NCBI GenBank assembly: GCA_013154135.1
Contig: JAADDB010000218.1
Span: 1-11,292, forward strand
Length of the DNA: 11,292 bases
Source of the DNA: Chloroflexota bacterium
GTDB taxonomy: Bacteria > Chloroflexota > Anaerolineae > JAADDB01
Direction of reading: 5' to 3'
Shown piece by piece: positions 1-5,362 of this stretch (positions are counted from its first letter, which is position 1; every line of letters starts with the position of its first letter). The position numbers were made by a program, and so were the translations under genes. The notes beneath the pieces were generated by a model. The model saw nothing but the letters and a program-made list of their open reading frames with translations. It had not been told where the DNA came from and ran no database searches.

Positions 1-82
1 GGCCCGCCTCGCAACCAAAACTCTTTCTATGCACGGGGCGAGGACGTCGGCATCCCGCCAAGGCGCGGACCCGTCCGCCGCC
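1..82 (-). repeat. Structured intergenic repeat, copy D (truncated by window edge)
   Basis: Read on the minus strand from base 82 to base 16, this copy aligns without gaps over 67 columns to copies A (4850), B (5063) and C (5242). Shared blocks are GCGGACGGG, CTCGCCCCG and AGAGTTTTG. The palindrome GCGGACGGGTCCGC is intact here. Bases 1-15 begin the long hairpin arm, and the other arm lies outside the window. It points opposite to copies A-C. Function unknown; no open frame in it is credible. Confidence 0.85.
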
Positions 83-190
83 AAGAGGCTGTTGAGAAAT
101 ACGTGGGCCGGGAGTACCCCGCGCCCCGCAGGCACGCTTCCCGTTCGGCAAGCCAATGGATTGGGCCGCTGATGGACGATGCGCCCTACT

Positions 191-219
191 TTGACAAGCA
201 CCACACCCTGAGTTAGCAT
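191..219 (+). promoter_or_regulatory. Probable sigma70-type promoter of pheS
   Basis: A perfect -35 box TTGACA (191-196) is followed by a 17-base spacer and TAGCAT (214-219), which matches four of six positions of the -10 consensus. Transcription would start near base 226, giving a leader of about 98 bases before the pheS start at 324. The -35 and spacing are convincing; the -10 is imperfect. Bases 83-190 show no gene or other clear signal. Confidence 0.6.
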
Positions 220-233
220 AAAGCACTTACCTT

Positions 234-298
234 CTGGACTTTGGACATCCCTGGAAAACCATGTTTCACGTGCACAACACGGGCAGGACAAAGTCCAG
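234..298 (+). promoter_or_regulatory. Leader hairpin in the pheS 5' untranslated region
   Basis: CTGGACTTTG at 234-243 is perfectly complementary to CAAAGTCCAG at 289-298. This gives a 10-bp stem that closes a 45-base internal region and starts only about 8 bases after the predicted transcript start. The stem ends 13 bases before the Shine-Dalgarno (312-316), so it does not cover it directly. There is no T-run behind it, so it is not an intrinsic terminator. It could stabilise the transcript or be part of a control element; no known riboswitch class is recognised. Confidence 0.45.
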
Positions 299-323
299 TA
301 TCTTCGCAGGCGAGGGAAAAACA

Positions 324-1355
324 ATGGAAACGTACGAAACCCTCCGGACCATTGAGCAGGACGCGCTGGCCGAATTGGCGGAGGTTCAAGATGAAAAAGA
401 CCTGGACGCGTGGCGGGTAAAATACCTGGGCCGAAAAGGATTGGCCACCCAAGCCATCAAACGGCTCCGCGACCTCCCGCCGGAGGAGCGTCCCGCCTAC
501 GGACAGGCAGTGAACGCGCTCAAGGAACGTCTGCAACACGCGTTTGAAGAACGCCAGGAGGCTCTCAAACAACGGGCCATGGAAGCAGAACTCCGGGCCG
601 AGGCCTTTGACCCCACCTTGCCCGGACGCCGCCCTCCGGTGGGACGCTACCATCCCAGCAACCTCATCCTGCGGGAGATCACCGACATCTTCAAACAAAT
701 GGGCTTCCAGGTGTTCGACGCGCCCGAAGTGGAGACAGATGAGTACAACTTTGAACTCCTGAACATCCCGGCAGGACACCCGGCCCGGGACATGTGGGAC
801 ACATTCTACACCACGAACGAGGGACAACTCCTCCGAACCCACACATCCCCGGGGCAAATTTGGGCCATGCGCCAGTTCGCACCGGAACCCATTCGCGTCA
901 TCCTGCCGGGAAAATGCTACCGCTACGAACAGGTCACGCCCCGTTCGGAAATGATGTTTCACCAGGTGGAAGGGTTGGCCATCGGCCACCATATCACCTT
1001 CGCAGATCTGAAGGGCACGGTCGTGAACTTCGTGCGTCAGATGTTCGGCCCTGAGCGAAAACTCCGCTTCCGCTGTTCCCACTTCCCCTTCACGGAACCC
1101 AGCGTGGAAGTGGATATGGATTGCATCCTCTGCGGGGGCAAGGGATGCCGGGTGTGCAAGTACACGGGTTGGTTGGAGATCATGGGCGCGGGCATGGTTC
1201 ATCCCGTTGTCCTGCGCAACGGAGGATATGATCCGGAAGAATACACCGGCTTTGCTTTCGGCATGGGACCGGAACGGATTGCCATGCTAAAACACGGCAT
1301 CGAGGATATCCGCTACTTCTTCAGCAACGACATCCGTTTCCTCTCCCAGTTTTGA
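324..1355 (+). CDS. pheS: Phenylalanine-tRNA ligase alpha subunit
   Basis: This is the catalytic alpha subunit of the class II Phe-tRNA synthetase, which works in the cytoplasm as an alpha2-beta2 complex and charges tRNA-Phe. The 343-residue length is normal. The N-terminal part (about 1-85) is helical and charged, as expected for the tRNA-binding coiled coil. The core has LLRTHTSP (169-176), GKCYRYEQ with MFHQVEG (196-217), FPFTEPSVEVD (254-264) and the motif 3 segment GFAFGMGPERIAML (309-322). A CxxCx4CxxC cluster (Cys267, 270, 275, 278) could bind zinc; E. coli PheS has a shorter loop there. The start at 324 is chosen because GAGGG (312-316) lies 7 bases upstream and the protein begins as the family does. 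An in-frame ATG at 261 would add 21 atypical residues from inside the leader hairpin. The usual partner pheT does not follow. Confidence 0.96.
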   Translation: METYETLRTIEQDALAELAEVQDEKDLDAWRVKYLGRKGLATQAIKRLRDLPPEERPAYGQAVNALKERLQHAFEERQEALKQRAMEAELRAEAFDPTLPGRRPPVGRYHPSNLILREITDIFKQMGFQVFDAPEVETDEYNFELLNIPAGHPARDMWDTFYTTNEGQLLRTHTSPGQIWAMRQFAPEPIRVILPGKCYRYEQVTPRSEMMFHQVEGLAIGHHITFADLKGTVVNFVRQMFGPERKLRFRCSHFPFTEPSVEVDMDCILCGGKGCRVCKYTGWLEIMGAGMVHPVVLRNGGYDPEEYTGFAFGMGPERIAMLKHGIEDIRYFFSNDIRFLSQF

Positions 1356-1411
1356 GGAAGGCGGGGAGACAAGGAGAGCTGGTAGGTAAACGATGCCCTG
1401 TCGAAAGGCGG

Positions 1412-1446
1412 ACCCGTCCGTCGCTCAGGTGCGACCGGGTTTTCTC
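1412..1446 (+). terminator. Probable intrinsic terminator of pheS
   Basis: ACCCG (1412-1416), a three-base bulge, and GTCGC (1420-1424) pair with GCGAC (1431-1435) and CGGGT (1436-1440) across a six-base loop. TTTTCTC follows at 1440-1446. The stem has 10 pairs with a bulge and the T-run is short, so it is a moderate terminator. Its first part (GGCGGACCCGTCCG, 1408-1421) resembles the palindromic block of the structured repeats and may be a remnant of one. Confidence 0.5.
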
Positions 1447-1496
1447 AGTCCACCAGTGCCTTAATGCGTCATCGTATGTGAACAGGAAAGGAGACG

Positions 1497-3314
1497 ATGA
1501 AGAACATGGATGCCACACGCCCGCGCGGCCGTCGCGCGCGAGCGCCTTTCCTCTCCTGGTTGCTCCTGTGGGTCGGCGGACTCGCGGCCTTGGTCGTGGT
1601 GTCCGCGTTCCTCTGGACCCGCCAATATGACCGCCGGGTCTTCCCCGGAGTATCTGTGGGCATCGTCTCCCTGGGAGGGCACACGTGGGAGGGGGCTCAC
1701 ACCCGTCTGACCAAAGCATATCCCCACGAACCCCTTCCCCCGGTGCAGGTGCAGTGGGGAGAGCACCGCTGGTGGGTTCCCGCCACCCGCGCCTTTCTGG
1801 TGTACCCGGTAGAGGATTCGGTAGAACAGGCCTACGAAATCGGCCGGGTAGGTTCCCCCCAACGTCAGTGGCAGGAACGCATCCACGCGCTGATGCACGG
1901 ACATCGGATTCCCATTTCCGGTCGGGTGGACGCCCGAGGCGTTCGCGCGTGGCTGTACACCCTGGCCACCCGGATCTATCGCCCCCTGCGGGAACCCGAA
2001 GTCATCGTGGAAGAAGGCCGGGTCCGCTACATCCCCGGCGCGCCAAGCCAGGAGTTGGACGTGGACCAAACCTGGCAACGGCTGTACCACGCGCTCCAGG
2101 CGCGAGCCCAAGGTCGCCTGAACATCCCCCCGGTGGAATTGGTCATCCGGGGCGTGGCCCCATCGCCCATGGATACCCGGGCCCTGGAAAACGTCATCCA
2201 ACGCCTGCTCGAACCGCTCCGACTTAAAGCTCGCGACCGCTACCTGGCCCTAGATCCCGTAGCCGTCCGCCAGGTACTCACCATCACCCCCAAACGCACA
2301 TCGACCCACTCGGTGGACGCCCAACTCTCCGTCGACCGGGAACGCCTTCACACCATCCTCACCTCCCTGGCCGACCGATACGCCCGTCAGCCGGTGGACG
2401 CGCGGCTGGACTATGACCCCCAACGGGACGCGTTCACCGTCATCTCCCCCAGCTTGGACGGGTGGGCAATGGAGGTGGACAAGGCGACGGACCAGGTAGC
2501 CCAGGGGTTGCTCCAGGGCCAACAGGAAGTGTCCATCCCCGCGGGCCCGGTCGCTCCCCGCGTGCCCGACACCGCAACCCCTGCCCAGTTGGGGATCCGG
2601 GAAATCGTGGGGGAGGGGCAAACATCCTTCCGGGGTTCTAGCCCTGCCCGGGTGCACAACATTGTGCGGGCCGCGGAGGCCGTCCGTGGGGTGGTCGTGC
2701 CCCCGGGGGAGATCTTCTCCTTCAACGACGCGGTGGGAGCGATTACCGCAGCCAACGGCTACGAGGATTCCCTCATCATCTGGGGGGACCAGACCGCGGT
2801 GGGCATCGGGGGTGGGGTGTGCCAGGTGTCGACGACCCTCTTCCGCGCGGTGTTCTTCGCGGGCCTGCCCATCATAGAACGGTGGAATCACGGGTACATC
2901 GTTTCCTGGTACGGGGAACCGGGCCTGGACGCAACGGTGTTCTCACCCTACGTGGACTTCAAGTTCAAGAACACCACCCCGGCCTACCTCCTCATCCAAC
3001 CCATCATCGACCTGGACCGGGGCGTGCTCACCTTTCGCCTTTGGGGGACTTCCCCTGGCTGGACGGTGGAGGTGATTGGGCCGACCCAGGAAGACGTGGT
3101 CCAGCCGCCGCCGCCGCTCTACAAGGAAGACCCCGCGTTGCCCCCTGGCACCATCCGTCAGGTAGAGTGGGCTAAGCCGGGGATGACGGTTCGAGTTCGG
3201 CGCATTGTGCGCCGGGGGGATGAGGTGATTGAGGATGAGGAGTTCGTGAGCCGCTATCAACCCTGGCGCGCGGTCTTCCTCTACGGCCCGGGCACAGAAG
3301 TGCCGAAGAAATAG
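1497..3314 (+). CDS. VanW-family exported protein with peptidoglycan-binding-like repeats
   Basis: This 605-residue protein has a basic N-terminus, one hydrophobic segment (about 18-40, uncleaved anchor or signal peptide) and a large extracytoplasmic part. Residues about 85-355 have the YoaR-like arrangement, with two stretches like the putative peptidoglycan-binding domain that often precedes VanW. The VanW domain is about 375-515, with SFRGSSPARVHNI (377-389), VPPGEIFSFND (401-411), GIGGGVCQVSTTLFRA (436-451, single Cys442) and ERWNHGYIVSWY (461-472). Residues about 549-597 resemble a G5-type beta domain. VanW proteins occur in envelope and some glycopeptide-resistance loci, but their reaction is not settled, and nothing here points to resistance. 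The start is uncertain: AAAGGAG (1487-1493) lies 3 bases before ATG 1497 and 12 before the in-frame ATG 1506. It follows pheS by 141 bases with a probable terminator between, and it converges on purB. Confidence 0.9.
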   Translation: MKNMDATRPRGRRARAPFLSWLLLWVGGLAALVVVSAFLWTRQYDRRVFPGVSVGIVSLGGHTWEGAHTRLTKAYPHEPLPPVQVQWGEHRWWVPATRAFLVYPVEDSVEQAYEIGRVGSPQRQWQERIHALMHGHRIPISGRVDARGVRAWLYTLATRIYRPLREPEVIVEEGRVRYIPGAPSQELDVDQTWQRLYHALQARAQGRLNIPPVELVIRGVAPSPMDTRALENVIQRLLEPLRLKARDRYLALDPVAVRQVLTITPKRTSTHSVDAQLSVDRERLHTILTSLADRYARQPVDARLDYDPQRDAFTVISPSLDGWAMEVDKATDQVAQGLLQGQQEVSIPAGPVAPRVPDTATPAQLGIREIVGEGQTSFRGSSPARVHNIVRAAEAVRGVVVPPGEIFSFNDAVGAITAANGYEDSLIIWGDQTAVGIGGGVCQVSTTLFRAVFFAGLPIIERWNHGYIVSWYGEPGLDATVFSPYVDFKFKNTTPAYLLIQPIIDLDRGVLTFRLWGTSPGWTVEVIGPTQEDVVQPPPPLYKEDPALPPGTIRQVEWAKPGMTVRVRRIVRRGDEVIEDEEFVSRYQPWRAVFLYGPGTEVPKK

Positions 3315-3407
3315 AAGAAACGGGCGCGCCTGCCCCTTACCCACCAGGCACGAGGCCAGGCTCACAAGGGACGGTCGACCGCCTCTTCAAGCCAAGCCCC
3401 TTCCTCC

Positions 3408-4808
3408 TCAATCGTGCCCCTCCTCCATCACCATCCTCGCCAACTGACGTGCGCGGGCCGGCGCGTCGCCCACGTACGTGCGCACGTCCAACAACTCGTC
3501 AATGCGCTCGGGAGAGAGCCATCGGGTGAGGTGTGGGTCGGAGCGCAGGAGCTGGGGCAAGGGGTTGGGTTGACCGGAGACGACAGCCTGCCACGCGGTC
3601 ATGCTGTGGCGCCGAAGGACCTCGTGCAGCTCCTGCCGGTCTCCTCCCGCCTTCACCGCCTCCATCAGGACCCGTTCCGTGGCCGCGAAGAGGCCGAAAC
3701 GCTCCAAATTGCGCCGGATCGCGTCCTCCTGCACGTGTAACCCGCGGACAATGCGGGTAACCCGCTGCACCACCTCGTCCGCGGCCAGGAACGCCTCCGC
3801 CAACACCACCCGACGGTTGGCCGAATCGTCCAACGTGCGTTCCAACAGGGAATGGGCCGCGTTGTCCCACAGGACCAGGGGCAAGCGGGCCAGGAAGCGG
3901 GCCAGGCTGTCCACGTTCTCCGCGTGCACCGGGTTGCGCTTGAAAGGCATGGCCGAGGAACCCACCTGACGGCGGCCAAAGGGTTCGGCCCACTCGCCGA
4001 TGGCCGGACTCTGGAGCACGCGCACGTCGAACGCGAAACGGTACAACGTCTGGCCCAGCCCGGCCAGCGCGCGGACCACGTGCCAGTCCTGCTTGCGGGG
4101 ATACACCTGGGTGGTCACGAGGAAGGCTTCTAGCCCCAACTCCTCCAGGGCCCAGGCCTCCATCTGCGCGGGGGACACCCCCGTCCCTTCCAGGAGTTGG
4201 GCATAGGACGCGCGCGTGCCCACCGCGCCCCGAAACCCCTTGGCCCGCAGTTGCCGTCGCACCTGCTCCAACTCCCGGGCATCGGTCCAGACATCCTGGA
4301 GCGTCACCGCCAGCCGGTACCCCACCGTAGTCGGCTCCGCGGGCTGCAAGTGCGTGAAGCCCATACAAGGCACATGGGCCCAGCGTTCCACCTGCTCCGC
4401 GAGGGCGTGGAGCAGCGTGCGCACCCGGGTGGACAACAGGTCCAGTGCCTCGCGGATGCGGAGCACATCCGCGTTGTCCGTGATATCCGTGCTTGTCGCG
4501 CCCAGGTGGAGAATTCGTCCACCCTTGGGGCATTGGGCCGCGTAGGCGCGGATCTCGGCCATCACATCGTGGCCGATCTCCTGTTCGATGGCGAAAGAAC
4601 GCGCCAAGTCCACATCTGTCATGTGGGCTTCCAGATCGGCCACCTGTTCCCGCGTGACCAGGCCGGCCCGCATCTGGGCTCGGGCCAACGCGACCCACAC
4701 CCGGCGCCACAGCACCCGACGGTGCTCCTCGGACCAAATGCGGCGCATCTCCTCGGACCCGTAACGCCAGGTGAAGGGGGAAAGGTACGTAGCGTGAGTA
4801 AACGTCAT
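3408..4808 (-). CDS. purB: Adenylosuccinate lyase, of the type that includes human ADSL
   Basis: PurB acts twice in cytoplasmic purine synthesis: it releases fumarate from SAICAR to give AICAR, and from adenylosuccinate to give AMP. The 466 residues carry the lyase-superfamily blocks HDVMAEIR (80-87), LHLGATSTDITDNADVL (100-116), MGFTHLQPAEPTTVG (149-163, His153 in the general acid/base region) and the mobile loop GSSAMPFKRNP (283-293, with the catalytic serine pair). ERTLDDSANRR (323-333), LRAKGFRGAVGTRAS (187-201) and VKAGGDRQ (385-392) match my memory of human ADSL rather than Bacillus PurB. ATG 4808 is chosen because AAAGGAGG lies 6 bases upstream. The frame stays open to 5117, but that extension runs through repeat copies A and B and is rejected. 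It converges on the VanW gene with a 93-base gap in which I see no strong terminator. No other pur gene is present in the window. Confidence 0.93.
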   Translation of the reverse strand: MTFTHATYLSPFTWRYGSEEMRRIWSEEHRRVLWRRVWVALARAQMRAGLVTREQVADLEAHMTDVDLARSFAIEQEIGHDVMAEIRAYAAQCPKGGRILHLGATSTDITDNADVLRIREALDLLSTRVRTLLHALAEQVERWAHVPCMGFTHLQPAEPTTVGYRLAVTLQDVWTDARELEQVRRQLRAKGFRGAVGTRASYAQLLEGTGVSPAQMEAWALEELGLEAFLVTTQVYPRKQDWHVVRALAGLGQTLYRFAFDVRVLQSPAIGEWAEPFGRRQVGSSAMPFKRNPVHAENVDSLARFLARLPLVLWDNAAHSLLERTLDDSANRRVVLAEAFLAADEVVQRVTRIVRGLHVQEDAIRRNLERFGLFAATERVLMEAVKAGGDRQELHEVLRRHSMTAWQAVVSGQPNPLPQLLRSDPHLTRWLSPERIDELLDVRTYVGDAPARARQLARMVMEEGHD

Positions 4809-4839
4809 CGTGTTCCTCCTTTGCCCTCCGGCTGATAGT

Positions 4840-4845
4840 AGTATA
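4840..4845 (-). promoter_or_regulatory. Candidate -10 box for purB
   Basis: On the minus strand TATACT lies 31 bases upstream of the purB ATG and 4 bases outside the start of repeat copy A. No good -35 box sits 16-18 bases further upstream; that stretch is the GC-rich core of copy A. It is a weak call, but if real the purB promoter would depend on sequence inside the repeat. Confidence 0.3.
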
Positions 4846-4849
4846 CCTT

Positions 4850-4990
4850 GGCGGCGGACGGGGCCGCACCTCGGCAGGGTGCCGACGTTCTCGCCCCGTG
4901 CATAGTAAGAGTTTTGCGTGGGTGGGTGGCGGGCAGAGCCCGCCACCCACCCACGCAAAACAGTTCGCCCGGGGAAGAGAAATCCACAAA
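4850..4990 (+). repeat. Structured intergenic repeat, copy A (perfect 24-bp hairpin)
   Basis: The 59-base core (4850-4908) holds two small inverted repeats: a GC-rich one at 4852-4865 and CGGCA-GGG-TGCCG at 4873-4885. A long hairpin follows, with arms 4911-4934 and 4938-4961 that are perfectly complementary over 24 bp around the loop AGA. The tail CAGTTC...GGGGAAGAGAAATCCACAAA is shared with copy B. The T-run lies on the 5' arm and the A-run on the 3' arm, so neither strand has a standard intrinsic terminator. Core spacing is identical in copies B, C and D. The stretch 4809-5331 between purB and the glycosyltransferase is filled mainly by copies A, B and C. Confidence 0.9.
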
Positions 4991-5062
4991 GACTTCGCTC
5001 GGACGCTCTCTTCCCGTTGCATATCATCCGTGCTGATGTCGGACAAAACGCCGTCGTACCTA

Positions 5063-5193
5063 GGCGGCGGACGGGTCCGTACCCCGGCGGGACTCCGATG
5101 TTCTCGCCCCGTGCCAAGAGAGAGTTTTGTGAGGTAGCGGGCGAAGCCCACCCACCTCACAAAACAGTTCCCTTCGGGAAAGAAATCGACAAA
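5063..5193 (+). repeat. Structured intergenic repeat, copy B
   Basis: This copy has the same 59-base core, starting 213 bases after copy A. The long hairpin has arms 5124-5142 and 5146-5165 around the loop GAA. The outer 12 bp pair perfectly, then a short mismatch, then GGGC/GCCC. The stem sequence differs from copy A (TGTGAGG against GCGTGGG), but both arms have changed together. The tail contains a small perfect hairpin, TTCCC-TTC-GGGAA (5168-5180), then AAATCGACAAA. It is on the same strand as copies A and C. Confidence 0.9.
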
Positions 5194-5241
5194 CTCCTAG
5201 TTCAAAAACGGCCCCTTCTCGTTGAATGACGTTCATCCCTC

Positions 5242-5362
5242 GGCCGCGGACGGGTCCGCACCTCGGTGGGGCGCCGGTGTTCTCGCCCCGGGCCAAGGAA
5301 GAGTTTTGGGGGTGGAAGGTCAGGGGAAGTCCTACCGCCCACCACCAAAAACCGTTTCAAAG
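5242..5362 (+). repeat. Structured intergenic repeat, copy C (overlaps a gene end)
   Basis: The core (5242-5300) aligns without gaps to copies A, B and D. The long hairpin is less perfect: the arm starting GTTTTGGGGGTGG (5303) faces CCGCCCACCACCAAAAAC (5335-5352), with a larger loop. The tail has diverged. The 3' arm and tail lie inside the glycosyltransferase gene, giving its last codons and stop. The exact right end is uncertain. Confidence 0.85.

Noticed and set aside
108..130. T-box-like string (CGGGAGTACCCCGCG) upstream of pheS
   Set aside because: It only loosely resembles the T-box antiterminator consensus, lies upstream of the predicted promoter, and no terminator with a T-run follows.
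213..1202. Long minus-strand open frame antisense to pheS
   Set aside because: It has no recognisable motif and overlaps a gene with complete synthetase motifs; it mirrors pheS codon bias.
1497..3314. VanW gene as a vancomycin-resistance determinant
   Set aside because: No vanA/B/H/X/R/S genes are nearby. VanW-domain proteins of this size are common envelope proteins in non-resistant bacteria.
4911..4961. Copy A hairpin as an intrinsic terminator for the glycosyltransferase operon
   Set aside because: On both strands the T-run is in the 5' arm and the 3' side ends in A, so the required T-run after the stem is missing. It could still slow polymerase or protect mRNA ends.
4809..5160. N-terminal extension of purB and small frames reading Gly/Pro-rich peptides through the repeats
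   Set aside because: The peptides are translations of the structured repeats in several frames. purB has a strong Shine-Dalgarno directly before ATG 4808.
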